64,000 nucleotides of DNA, from positions 124,001-188,000 of the forward strand of contig NZ_RKRF01000010.1 of assembly GCF_003843875.1 (NCBI RefSeq), in the 5' to 3' direction. Source of the stretch: Aquisalibacillus elongatus. Its GTDB lineage: Bacteria > Bacillota > Bacilli > Bacillales > Alkalibacillaceae. Position 1 is the stretch's first letter. Each line of letters starts with the position of its first letter. Of the stretch, positions 1-7,292 are shown piece after piece. The position numbers and the translations under genes are program-made. The notes under the pieces are model-generated. The model saw only the letters and a list, made by a program, of their open reading frames with translations, was not told the origin of the DNA and did no database searches.

Positions 1-1
1 G

Positions 2-298
2 TATGAACGGTACAAAAAACTTTCACATGACCTCATTGTTTTACCAGCGCATTATATGAGCGTGGATGAAATGAATGACGACGGCACCGTTTCTGAAAAT
101 TTGGGTGAGCTGTACAAAGAAAACCACGGCTTAAACATTGAAGATGAACAGGAATTCCGTCACGCTGTAACCGACAATCTACCACCACAACCGAACTCGT
201 ACGATGAAATACGTCAAACAAATTTAGGTAAAATGGATCCTGAAGATGAAAAAAGAAGAGAAATGGAAATAGGGCCTAATCGATGTGCCATAAAATAA
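2..298 (+). CDS. MBL-fold metallohydrolase, C-terminal part (5' end outside window)
   Basis: The reading frame is open from the window edge, so only the last 98 residues are seen. They contain an LPAHY motif near the start, which fits the C-terminal metal-binding His of the metallo-beta-lactamase fold. The end, GPNRCAIK, is typical of the Bacillus YrkH / persulfide-dioxygenase-like branch that often carries rhodanese domains. These enzymes handle glutathione or bacillithiol persulfides, but that substrate is inferred from family only. An internal ATG at 56 is not the true start because the conserved sequence continues upstream of it. A terminator follows directly. Confidence 0.75.
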   Translation, partial: YERYKKLSHDLIVLPAHYMSVDEMNDDGTVSENLGELYKENHGLNIEDEQEFRHAVTDNLPPQPNSYDEIRQTNLGKMDPEDEKRREMEIGPNRCAIK

Positions 299-304
299 TA
301 TATT

Positions 305-333
305 AAAAAAGTCCACGGAATGTGGGCTTTTTT
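305..333 (+). terminator. Rho-independent terminator after MBL hydrolase
   Basis: AAAAAAGTCCAC and GTGGGCTTTTTT pair around a 5-base loop with one G-U pair. The 3' arm ends in a T run. Confidence 0.8.
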
Positions 334-435
334 AATTTGACAAGTTTTAAGAAGCTACAAAAGACTAACTGAAAAAACTTCTAAATTAGAACTCGTCAAA
401 ATATAATGAAACAAACTTAGAAAAGGATGGTGTCT

Positions 436-1383
436 ATGGCTAATTTAAACGAAGCATCTAAAGTTTATTTAGAGTTGTTTAAAGAAATGCCAGATTTTAC
501 ATTAATGGAACCTGAAGAGATCAGGAATTTATTTGAAGACATGCCACTTGGTGACTATGAGCCAGAAGAAGTTGCGCATGTTGAAGACCGAACGATAACG
601 GCACGTGACGGTTATAAAATTCCGATACGGGTGTATACCCCTGAAGGTGAAGGGCCTTTCCCTGTATTTATTTATTACCACGGCGGTGGCTGGGTGTTAG
701 GTGATTTAGATTTCGCCGATTCTAGTTGTCGTATTTTAGCTAATGAATTAAATCGTGTGGTCATCTCGGTGGATTACCGATTGGCACCGGAACATAAGTA
801 CCCAACGCCACTAGAAGACTGCTACAACGCATTAGAGTGGGTCTACGCCAATCCAATTGAAATAGATGGCGATGTTTCTAACTTAGTAATAGGTGGAGAC
901 AGTGCAGGGGGGAATTTAGCGGGTGCTGTTTCGATGCTAAGTAAAGATCGAGAAGGCCCTCCTATTAGTGCACAAGTATTAATTTATCCGGTGACAAATT
1001 TGAGCTACGATACGTCTTCCTATGAAGAATTTAAAGAAGGATATGGGTTAGACCGCGACTTGATGAAATGGTTTGGTGAGCATTACGTCAAGGAAGAGAA
1101 TGATTATTTTAACCCTTATGTAGCGCCTTTAACTTGTCAGGATTTAAGTGGTTTACCGCCTGCGTTTGTTATTGTCGCTGAAAATGATGTGTTACGCGAT
1201 GAAGGTTTGGCGTACGCCAGAAGGTTAAAAGAAGCTGGTGTAAAAATGGATGCCAAATTAGAACTAGGCGTTATTCACGGATTTTTTACGAACGTCCTAT
1301 TTTTTGAAAAACAAGTTTATCAGACGGTTAGAAAAATTAATCACTTTTTAGCAGATGTGACACAAAAAGTCGCTGAAAAGTAG
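436..1383 (+). CDS. Alpha/beta hydrolase, hormone-sensitive-lipase (acetyl esterase) family
   Basis: Cytosolic carboxylesterase of the HSL/GDXG family, about 315 residues, the usual length. The oxyanion-hole motif HGGGW is near residues 82-86. The nucleophile elbow GDSAGG has Ser near 156, the acid Asp lies in AENDVLRDE near 251, and the catalytic His lies in VIHGF near 281, so the triad is complete. Two in-frame ATGs exist at 427 and 436. AAAAGG at 421-426 is well spaced only for the second, so 436 is chosen. The natural substrate is unknown; short-chain esters are likely. The gene is flanked by terminators and appears monocistronic. Confidence 0.88.
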   Translation: MANLNEASKVYLELFKEMPDFTLMEPEEIRNLFEDMPLGDYEPEEVAHVEDRTITARDGYKIPIRVYTPEGEGPFPVFIYYHGGGWVLGDLDFADSSCRILANELNRVVISVDYRLAPEHKYPTPLEDCYNALEWVYANPIEIDGDVSNLVIGGDSAGGNLAGAVSMLSKDREGPPISAQVLIYPVTNLSYDTSSYEEFKEGYGLDRDLMKWFGEHYVKEENDYFNPYVAPLTCQDLSGLPPAFVIVAENDVLRDEGLAYARRLKEAGVKMDAKLELGVIHGFFTNVLFFEKQVYQTVRKINHFLADVTQKVAEK

Positions 1384-1390
1384 TGAGCAG

Positions 1391-1420
1391 CCTGCAGTTT
1401 TATCTGCAGGTTTACTTTTG
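1391..1420 (+). terminator. Terminator after esterase gene
   Basis: CCTGCAG and CTGCAGG form a 7-bp stem with a 6-base loop, followed by a T-rich tail. Confidence 0.75.
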
Positions 1421-1447
1421 TATATTTTATAGAAGATGTGGTATAAT
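1418..1447 (+). promoter_or_regulatory. Candidate sigma-A promoter with extended -10
   Basis: TTGTAT at 1418-1423 and TATAAT at 1442-1447 are 18 bp apart. TGG just before the -10 makes it an extended -10. It sits 33 bp before the start of the 73-aa protein and probably drives the 1481-3011 genes. Confidence 0.55.
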
Positions 1448-1480
1448 ACGAACAAACGTTCTTATTTCGGAGGGTGCTTA

Positions 1481-1702
1481 ATGGATAACTTATTAAGAAG
1501 AGCACTGGACAATAAACAAAAGCTCGAAATGATTTACTTAAGTGAAAAAGGTGAATACTCCCAACGGGTCGTTCGAATTGTTGAGGTTAAAGAACATGTT
1601 TTTTTAGCTTTTTGTTATACGAAACGTGCTGTTAGACGATTTAAAAAAGTTCAAGTCTTATCTATTTTACCTTATAAGAAGGGAAAACAAGACTTCGCCT
1701 AG
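1481..1702 (+). CDS. Small WYL-like domain protein
   Basis: A 73-residue basic protein. The start is set by GGAGGG at 1469-1474, so the longer open frame from 1436 is not used. The pattern (KLEMIYLSEKGE, then RVVRIVEV, then FCYTKRAVRRFK, then VQVLSILP) resembles a stand-alone WYL-type beta-barrel. Such domains bind ligands or nucleic acid and are usually fused to transcription factors. No DNA-binding domain is attached here. It is followed 39 bp later by the P1 peptidase gene and may be cotranscribed with it. Function is unknown; WYL assignment is from pattern only. Confidence 0.7.
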   Translation: MDNLLRRALDNKQKLEMIYLSEKGEYSQRVVRIVEVKEHVFLAFCYTKRAVRRFKKVQVLSILPYKKGKQDFA

Positions 1703-1741
1703 AATGAGGACGAAAAGGATGAGATTCGTGAGGGGGATTAG

Positions 1742-2695
1742 ATGAGCTTTGATAATATTACAGACGTTCCAGGTGTGAAGGTTGGGCATCAGCAAGATTT
1801 AGATGCGCTGACAGGGTGCACCGTTATTTTAACCGAAGAAGGCGCAACAGCTGGTGTTGATGTAAGAGGATCAGCACCTGGAACGCGTGAAACGGATTTA
1901 CTTGATCCGATCAATACGGTTGATCAAGTCCATGCCATTTGTTTATCAGGTGGAAGCGCCTTTGGCTTAGATGCGGCAAGTGGTGTTACAAACTATTTGG
2001 AGGAAAAAGGCATCGGTCTTGACGTTCATGTTGCAAAAGTTCCAATTGTACCTTCTGCTATTTTGTTTGATTTAGCGATTGGTGATGCCAAAGTCAGACC
2101 TAATCAACAAATGGGGTATGAAGCGACACAAAAGGCAGCTAGCGGCATTTTTAAACAAGGAAATGTTGGCGCTGGCGCTGGTGCAACAGTTGGGAAGGTG
2201 TTAGGCTTCGAGCATGCGATGAAAAGCGGCTTGGGCAGCGCAGCGGTTGAACTAGATAACGGATTATCAGTAGGTGCCGTAGTTGCTGTTAACGCATTCG
2301 GTGACATTCGCGACCCGAAAACAGGCGAAATCATCGCTGGTGCCTTAAAACCCGAAGACGGGAGCATTGTTGATAGCGAATCATTTATTATTAATCAAGC
2401 GGAATCCTTTGGCCAAGTTGGTCAAAACACAACAATTGGTGTGATTGCCGTAAATGCAAGTCTATCTAAAGCTGAGGCAAAAAAAGTTTCGCAAATAACT
2501 CAAAATGCGATCGGCAGAACTGTTCATCCAGCACATACGATGTTTGACGGCGACACTATTTTTACAGTAGCAACTGGCAAAGAACGATACTCATTAGACG
2601 TTATCGGAAGCTTGGCAACACAAGTGATGGAAGAAGCTATTATACGCGCGGTGAAAGAAGCAGAAACGATCCAAAGTATTAAAGCATATGAATAA
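1742..2695 (+). CDS. P1 (DmpA/NylC) family N-terminal nucleophile peptidase
   Basis: A 317-residue member of peptidase family S58/P1, whose members include the D-aminopeptidase DmpA and nylon oligomer hydrolase NylC. These enzymes mature by self-cleavage in front of a Thr or Ser that becomes the nucleophile. Here the Asn-Thr pair at about 229-230, followed by TIGVIAVNA, matches the NylC cleavage site. The N-terminal signature (TDVPGVKVGH, then GGSAFGLDAA, then GNVGAGAGATVGK) is intact. AGGGGG lies just upstream of the ATG. The physiological substrate is not known for most bacillary members. Probably cotranscribed with the preceding small protein. Confidence 0.88.
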   Translation: MSFDNITDVPGVKVGHQQDLDALTGCTVILTEEGATAGVDVRGSAPGTRETDLLDPINTVDQVHAICLSGGSAFGLDAASGVTNYLEEKGIGLDVHVAKVPIVPSAILFDLAIGDAKVRPNQQMGYEATQKAASGIFKQGNVGAGAGATVGKVLGFEHAMKSGLGSAAVELDNGLSVGAVVAVNAFGDIRDPKTGEIIAGALKPEDGSIVDSESFIINQAESFGQVGQNTTIGVIAVNASLSKAEAKKVSQITQNAIGRTVHPAHTMFDGDTIFTVATGKERYSLDVIGSLATQVMEEAIIRAVKEAETIQSIKAYE

Positions 2696-2713
2696 ATAAA
2701 CTCATCTGCATAT

Positions 2714-2750
2714 TTTTCCCAATAATGAGGCAAGCTAATGATTGGGAAAA
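2714..2750. repeat. Inverted repeat between P1 peptidase and ykuS
   Basis: TTTTCCCAAT and ATTGGGAAAA are perfect 10-bp arms around a 17-base loop. No T tract follows; the ykuS ribosome binding site (TGGAGGTGAG) comes next. It may be a processing hairpin or attenuator rather than a terminator. Confidence 0.5.
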
Positions 2751-2765
2751 TGGAGGTGAGATTGG

Positions 2766-3011
2766 ATGGCACGCATAGCAGTAGAGGAAACACTTTCGGA
2801 TGTCAAACAAGCCCTACAAGAACAAGGCCACGATGTTGTTACATTAGAAGGCGATAACGCAGCAGGTTGTGATTGTAGTTGTGTATCTGGACAAGATCAA
2901 AACGTAATGGGAATGAGTGAAGCAACTTCAGATGCTTCCATGATTAATTGCGATGGAATGACCGCTGAAGAAGTCGTACAAGAAGTGAATGAACGATTAC
3001 AAAATAGGTAA
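2766..3011 (+). CDS. ykuS: YkuS-type UPF0180 protein
   Basis: An 81-residue protein matching the UPF0180 (YkuS) family along its whole length. It begins MARIAVEETLSDVKQALQEQ, has the Cys-rich centre GCDCSCVSGQDQNVMG, and ends with MINCDGMTAEEVVQEV. Family function is unknown. The three cysteines clustered around residue 40 could support metal binding or redox chemistry, but this is not established. GGAGGTGAG lies 6-8 bases before the start. A strong terminator follows. Confidence 0.88.
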   Translation: MARIAVEETLSDVKQALQEQGHDVVTLEGDNAAGCDCSCVSGQDQNVMGMSEATSDASMINCDGMTAEEVVQEVNERLQNR

Positions 3012-3016
3012 TGAAT

Positions 3017-3052
3017 AGGCTGTCCACGAAGGTGTGGACAGCCTAAATTTTT
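3017..3052 (+). terminator. Terminator after ykuS, possibly bidirectional
   Basis: AGGCTGTCCAC and GTGGACAGCCT form a perfect 11-bp stem with a 6-base loop followed by AAATTTTT. The convergent beta-propeller gene ends 38 bp away and may share it. Confidence 0.85.
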
Positions 3053-3089
3053 GGGTTTTGATGAAAACCTCGTGAATACCCTTTATAAA

Positions 3090-4010
3090 TCAGACTCTAA
3101 CATAATCAATTCCATCTGGATGAATGCCAACATCAAAGCGTCCTTTTTCTTTAAGAGTTTCCATATTAATAATCGAAACATCATTCGTTTTATTGTTCGC
3201 GACATAAGCTAGATTACCTTCAGGGTTAAAGACAATGCCGCCAGCCCAACGTCCGACAGGAATTCGCTTAATCTCCCAAGGTCGTTTAGTGCCGTTGATC
3301 TCCTGTTCGCACAAAATAACAGAAACATCATGAGAGTGTCTGTTGGCAATTAAGGCATATTTACCATCAGATGAGAAGACGAGTCGAACGGGGCAATCCC
3401 CCACACCACGTTTATATAGAGTTTCATAAGTCTCAAGATCGATGACAAAAACATTATTCTCCTCTTGATTAGCTACATAAAGGTGTCTGCCATTAGGGTG
3501 TACGGCTACCCCTTCTGGACCTTGTCCTACTGGAAAATGATTGACCACTTTTTCACTCGCCACATCAATTTCTGTAATATTATGACTCCCGATATTTGGC
3601 ACATAAACCGTTTTTCTATCTGGCGAAAATGAAATCATATGAGAATGTTTTTGGTATGTAGGGAAAACATTTTCAATTTCATCTGAGTCCGTATTAATTA
3701 TAAAAATTTTGCTAGAAAAAGTCGATGCCAAATAAAGTTTCTTGCCATCCTTCGTTAGGTCAACACCATGCGGGAACTTAAAGTCTGGATGCTCTATCGT
3801 TTTTACGATTTCAAATGTGTTATTGTCCATGACATCGAGTTTGTTACCAAGTGAGCATGCAATGTAAGTCTTTCTACCATCATGTGTCGTAATCACTTCG
3901 TGCGGGTTATGCGAAGTCGGAATTGTTTTTATTACCTCATTAGACTCTATATCCACAACTGATAATGTATCTTCGTCCTTGTTTAGCACGATTAAATAAT
4001 CATTCATCAT
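3090..4010 (-). CDS. YVTN-type beta-propeller protein (YncE-like)
   Basis: A 306-residue protein made of repeated blades such as VIKTIPTSHNPHEVITTHDG and FPVGQGPEGVAVHPNGRHLY, each with the (Y/H)VAN signature. This is the seven-bladed YVTN/YncE propeller seen in surface-layer or nitrate/nitrite-reductase-like proteins. No signal peptide is visible after start correction, so it is probably cytosolic. The open frame extends 38 codons further upstream, but GGAGG sits 5 bases before this ATG (and 8 before a second ATG), so the upstream part is not coding. The ligand or partner is unknown. Confidence 0.82.
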   Translation of the reverse strand: MMNDYLIVLNKDEDTLSVVDIESNEVIKTIPTSHNPHEVITTHDGRKTYIACSLGNKLDVMDNNTFEIVKTIEHPDFKFPHGVDLTKDGKKLYLASTFSSKIFIINTDSDEIENVFPTYQKHSHMISFSPDRKTVYVPNIGSHNITEIDVASEKVVNHFPVGQGPEGVAVHPNGRHLYVANQEENNVFVIDLETYETLYKRGVGDCPVRLVFSSDGKYALIANRHSHDVSVILCEQEINGTKRPWEIKRIPVGRWAGGIVFNPEGNLAYVANNKTNDVSIINMETLKEKGRFDVGIHPDGIDYVRV

Positions 4011-4127
4011 ATTATCCTCCTTTTTTATAATAATTATTTTAACATTTTGACAAAACGAAAACATTAATAAACTAAAGGGTTTATGATATTCTAACGAAGT
4101 AGACGGATTTAAAAGGAGATACACTGT

Positions 4128-4814
4128 ATGGATTTTAAAATTTTATATGAAGATAACCATTTGATTTTTGTTGAAAAGCCGGTAAACATCCCGGTTCAAG
4201 CTGATCAATCTAAAGATAGAGATTTATTAACAATGATAAAAGAATTTATAAAAGTTCGTGATGAAAAACCTGGAAATGTCTATCTCGGCTTAGTGCACAG
4301 GCTTGATCGCCCCGTTGGTGGAGTAATGGTTTTTGCGAAAACTTCCAAAGCCGCATCACGTTTATCAGATCAAATACGGAGAAATGCTTTTGATAAGGAA
4401 TACTTAACCGTGGTACGAGGACGAACGAAGAAGATGCAGGACTCATTAAAAGATTTTCTTGTAAAAGACAAAAAGGAAAATAAAGTCTACATATCTTCTC
4501 ATAATAACTCAGAGGCTAAAAAAGCATTGTTAGATTATGAGGTGATGGGAGAGAAGAAGGGGCTTAGCTTACTTCGCATTCAGTTACATACCGGAAGACC
4601 GCACCAAATTCGAGTTCAGCTATCATCACGCGGTTTACCGATTTATGGTGATCAAAAATACGGAGAAAAAGTTAACCAACCAGGCCAACAAATTGCTTTA
4701 TGGTCACACACCTTAGCGTTAGAACACCCTACTAAAAAAGAAGAAGTCCGAGTGGTGTCAAATCCACCGATGGGCTTCCCTTGGCATTTATGGGCAGAGT
4801 ATTACTCATCATAG
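4128..4814 (+). CDS. RluA-family RNA pseudouridine synthase
   Basis: A 228-residue enzyme that converts uridine to pseudouridine in rRNA or tRNA. The catalytic Asp lies in HRLDRPVGG near residue 64. The downstream motifs GRPHQIRVQLSSRGLPIYGD and IALWSH are present. It lacks the N-terminal S4 RNA-binding domain found in RluD-type members, which explains the short length. The RNA target cannot be read from sequence. AAAAGGAGAT precedes the ATG. The last 13 bases overlap the 3' end of the convergent membrane hydrolase gene. Confidence 0.87.
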   Translation: MDFKILYEDNHLIFVEKPVNIPVQADQSKDRDLLTMIKEFIKVRDEKPGNVYLGLVHRLDRPVGGVMVFAKTSKAASRLSDQIRRNAFDKEYLTVVRGRTKKMQDSLKDFLVKDKKENKVYISSHNNSEAKKALLDYEVMGEKKGLSLLRIQLHTGRPHQIRVQLSSRGLPIYGDQKYGEKVNQPGQQIALWSHTLALEHPTKKEEVRVVSNPPMGFPWHLWAEYYSS

Positions 4815-5323
4815 ACGAAAACTTTTATCGATTGGACAAAGTCATTGACTAAAGGCTCCTCTAAGATCAATGTCAGAAGAACTATGACCGAAATGACGAG
4901 AATGAACGTCTCAGAAGTTCCACCTGTTCGGTAAGTGATGAAGTGACTAGGATTAAGAGGCTTTTTCAAAATTGGATAAAGTAATGGTACACCACGGTTT
5001 GAGAAAAAGTCTCCCATAATATGACCGATATACCCAATAGATAGCCCGTATGTAAATGGTGATGGGTAGTACAAACAAATAATGCTAATTAAAACCCAGC
5101 AAAATAGTGAGTGTGTAAATCCGCGATGTCCAAATAATAGTTGGACAACCCGTGATAATCCAAACGACCTTTTACCGATAAATGAATCTTTTTTATCTAA
5201 ATCCGGAAGCACACTCCCTAGTGCGGCACCTGCTATGTAACCGGCTGTAAATGGAATGGCGGCGTATTTGGATACGGCTGCTGCGATGGTTAATGATGTT
5301 ATGATGTGTGTTTTGGCTTCCAA
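4802..5323 (-). CDS. YdjM/DUF457-type membrane-bound metal-dependent hydrolase
   Basis: About 173 residues with four to five hydrophobic segments and the conserved polar motifs of the family: an early THII, then LPDLDKK, GHRGFTHS and GHIMGDFF. The His/Asp residues are thought to bind metal at the membrane face. The open frame can start at GTG 5332. AGGTGA lies over that codon, however, and is spaced correctly for the TTG at 5323, which I prefer. It overlaps the convergent pseudouridine synthase gene by 13 bp. Substrate unknown. Confidence 0.82.
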   Translation of the reverse strand: MEAKTHIITSLTIAAAVSKYAAIPFTAGYIAGAALGSVLPDLDKKDSFIGKRSFGLSRVVQLLFGHRGFTHSLFCWVLISIICLYYPSPFTYGLSIGYIGHIMGDFFSNRGVPLLYPILKKPLNPSHFITYRTGGTSETFILVISVIVLLTLILEEPLVNDFVQSIKVFVYDE

Positions 5324-5419
5324 CGTTGTCACCTGTCTTGTTGTTTGGTTGAGTATTATTATTTTACCATATTATGCTAAAGGATTGGGTGGGAAATTTG
5401 ACAATCCTGACCTAAAAGA

Positions 5420-5555
5420 GCGCATAAACACATTAAAAAGGGCGCATAAAATTCAGTTTTTTGTCCGTTCGACAAATTTCGTAGTGCATAAATCTAAAAT
5501 AGGGGCGCATAAAATTAAAAGGCTAGCGCATAAATTGAATGTTAGTGTACGAAAA
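5420..5555. repeat. Array 1: 21-bp-period degenerate repeats, core GCGCATAAA
   Basis: GCGCATAAA occurs at 5420, 5442, 5505 and 5526, GTGCATAAA at 5484, and weaker units at 5463 and 5547. Steps are 22, 21, 21, 21, 21 and 21 bp, while the 12 bases between cores vary. The array abuts the terminator at 5558-5587. An open frame through it (7-residue repeats with AHK) has no ribosome binding site and is not a gene. Confidence 0.8.
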
Positions 5556-5557
5556 AT

Positions 5558-5587
5558 AAATCTCCGGCGAAATTACGCCGGAGATTT
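5558..5587 (-). terminator. Terminator of the sigma/anti-sigma operon
   Basis: AAATCTCCGGCG and CGCCGGAGATTT form a perfect 12-bp stem with a 6-base loop. Read on the minus strand it is followed by a T-rich tail, just past the stop at 5594. Confidence 0.85.
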
Positions 5588-5593
5588 ACTATA

Positions 5594-6454
5594 TTATGGT
5601 GTCCATTGATCATGGACAATCGCAACTAATTTCCATTCATCTGATTTATTTTTTGCAAATACTAAGTTAAGTGCACCCCAGTTTAAACCATCTGTGGACT
5701 CAACAAAGTACTCAACTACCTTTGCATCTGGAAACGTTTCGTCTAAATTATTTGGGATATTACCATTATTTTTATATTTTTCATAACGAACTTGGTCGGC
5801 ATCTTTATAGTCTTGATCCATAATCCACTCGTTATAATATTCAGCAGGGGTTAACTCAATAGGACGCCCACTACCTGCTTCCTGTCCCCATACATAAGTC
5901 GATTCATCGTTAAAAAAGTTCGCGACCTCTTCTGGCTCCATGACAACAGCTTCCTCATCTACATGTAAATAAGGCGAGAAAAGTAACCCTTTTTCTTCAT
6001 CAACATAACCTGATAGACGGTCCATTGTTTGTGTACTAAGAAGTTCAATGACCTCATCTGCTAAACCCGTCACAATTTCCTCGGTAGATTGAGGTTCTGA
6101 TTCTGCTTCTTCTTCTGGCTGCACGTCGTCATCGTCATCTGTCATTTGCTGTTCACCGTCTTGATCATCAGCCGCTTGCCAACTATCTTCATTAGCAGAA
6201 CCTTCGCCCATTTCATCATTCATGTTTTCACCTATAAAAGGCACAGATATTAAAGCTATGATTAACAATGCTGCCGCGCTCGTCAGTGCAACAGCCCATT
6301 TATTCATTGTTTTTCGTTTGGTTTCTTGTTGGTCTATTTTTTTCGCTTCCTCCATAATATTTTCATAAATTTCATCTACTTTTTTAGGATCCATTTGATA
6401 CTCTGGAAACTCCTTTAACTCTTGATCTATATGATGGTTGTGCTCATCACTCAA
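5594..6454 (-). CDS. Putative membrane-anchored anti-sigma factor
   Basis: A 286-residue protein with a cytosolic N-terminus of about 50 residues, one transmembrane helix near 51-73 (WAVALTSAAALLIIALISVP) and an extracytoplasmic part. That part begins with a very acidic linker followed by a folded domain. This topology and its position directly behind an ECF sigma gene (8-bp overlap) indicate the cognate anti-sigma factor, as with RsiX or RsiW. No zinc-binding HxxxCxxC motif is visible, so it is not a classic ZAS protein. The start is TTG at 6454, with AAGGAGG 8 bases upstream inside the sigma gene. The signal sensed is unknown. Confidence 0.75.
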   Translation of the reverse strand: MSDEHNHHIDQELKEFPEYQMDPKKVDEIYENIMEEAKKIDQQETKRKTMNKWAVALTSAAALLIIALISVPFIGENMNDEMGEGSANEDSWQAADDQDGEQQMTDDDDDVQPEEEAESEPQSTEEIVTGLADEVIELLSTQTMDRLSGYVDEEKGLLFSPYLHVDEEAVVMEPEEVANFFNDESTYVWGQEAGSGRPIELTPAEYYNEWIMDQDYKDADQVRYEKYKNNGNIPNNLDETFPDAKVVEYFVESTDGLNWGALNLVFAKNKSDEWKLVAIVHDQWTP

Positions 6455-6959
6455 TGTGAAAACCTCCTTGCATGGCCTGCAAAGCTTTTTTGGCCCTTAA
6501 ATAGGTTGTCTTTACTTTTGACTCTGACCAACCAAGTACACAGGCAGTTTCATATACTGAGAGATCTTTTATGCCTCTTAATACCAGCACATCCCGATAG
6601 CTGTCCCTTAGTTTTTCAATCATTTGGTAAAGTTGCTGTTGGGTCTCTTGTTCTTGAAGAAAATCATCGGGTGTCTTAACAGTTGACGGCTCTGGTGACT
6701 CCTCAAGCGGTGATGTTCGGTCTAGTCCTCGCCTTTTTAATTTTCTTGATTCATCAATCGCTACATTTCTAGCAATACTAAACAGCCATGTTTTAGGGTT
6801 TGACTGGCCATTAAAGTGATCTAGCCCTCTCAGAGCTTTAATAAAAACCTCCTGAACGAGGTCCTCGCAATCTCTTCGTCCAGTGTAATAAACGAGGAAG
6901 TTGTATACATCTTGATGATAGTTTTGAAACCAATCGGAAATTATTTCACTTTTTCGCAT
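6447..6959 (-). CDS. ECF-family RNA polymerase sigma factor
   Basis: A 170-residue group 4 sigma factor. Region 2 includes YHQDVYNFLVYYTGRRDCED and LVQEVFIKALRGLDHF, with the -10-reading part TWLFSIARNVAIDESRK. Region 4 includes YRDVLVLRGIKDLSVYETA with the helix-turn-helix GWSESKVKTTYLRAKK. It resembles SigX/SigV-type envelope-stress factors. The open frame runs 10 codons further up, but GGAGG spaced 9 bases before ATG 6959 fixes the start. It is translationally coupled to the anti-sigma gene. A candidate autoregulatory promoter lies at 6997-7022. Confidence 0.87.
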   Translation of the reverse strand: MRKSEIISDWFQNYHQDVYNFLVYYTGRRDCEDLVQEVFIKALRGLDHFNGQSNPKTWLFSIARNVAIDESRKLKRRGLDRTSPLEESPEPSTVKTPDDFLQEQETQQQLYQMIEKLRDSYRDVLVLRGIKDLSVYETACVLGWSESKVKTTYLRAKKALQAMQGGFHIE

Positions 6960-6996
6960 GCGAATATTCCTCCGAATATCAAATTTCACTTAATTA

Positions 6997-7022
6997 GACG
7001 TTTTGATTTCGTAGAAGTGACA
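6997..7022 (-). promoter_or_regulatory. Candidate ECF-sigma autoregulated promoter
   Basis: On the minus strand TGTCAC, a 16-base spacer and CGTC resemble the TGwAAC-N16-CGtC pattern of SigX/SigW/SigM promoters. Transcription would begin about 30 bases before the sigma gene. One -35 base deviates (TGTCAC rather than TGTAAC). Confidence 0.45.
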
Positions 7023-7292
7023 GTAAGTAAACAAAATTTATAAATGTTTTTTTACAATAATCAACATGTATTTATAAAAAGTTTACTCAAATTGAACTAG
7101 TTTTATCCAAATAAAGGAACTGTTTCTAGTTTATTAAATATTAGGTTGATAGTTTTAGCTGAATTATAACTAGTTTTGTCTTCTTATTATAACCTTTGTC
7201 GAGGTAGAAGGAGAGGGGAGGACTCTCGTGGAATAAGGGTTATGGCAGCCTTCATGGTTGTCATAAAACATATATTATTAGGAGGTAGGAGG
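7023..7292. other. AT-rich control region upstream of the secreted protease
   Basis: No gene is seen. It contains a 9-bp inverted repeat (TTTATAAAT at 7037, ATTTATAAA at 7070), two AACTAGTTTT copies at 7095 and 7168, and two TATAAC boxes at 7165 and 7188 without good -35 partners. The protease ribosome binding site GGAGGTAGGAGG is at 7281-7292. The open frame running through 7176-7292 lacks an SD and is treated as untranslated leader. Confidence 0.45.

Noticed and set aside
5256..5609. 117-codon plus-strand ORF with AHK-type 7-residue repeats
   Set aside because: No ribosome binding site. It overlaps the membrane hydrolase gene and reads through the 21-bp array and a terminator; the repeats are a by-product of the 21-bp period.
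7176..7292. N-terminal extension of the secreted protease
   Set aside because: No SD in front of 7176, and the encoded residues precede a perfect signal peptide that starts at 7293 behind GGAGG.
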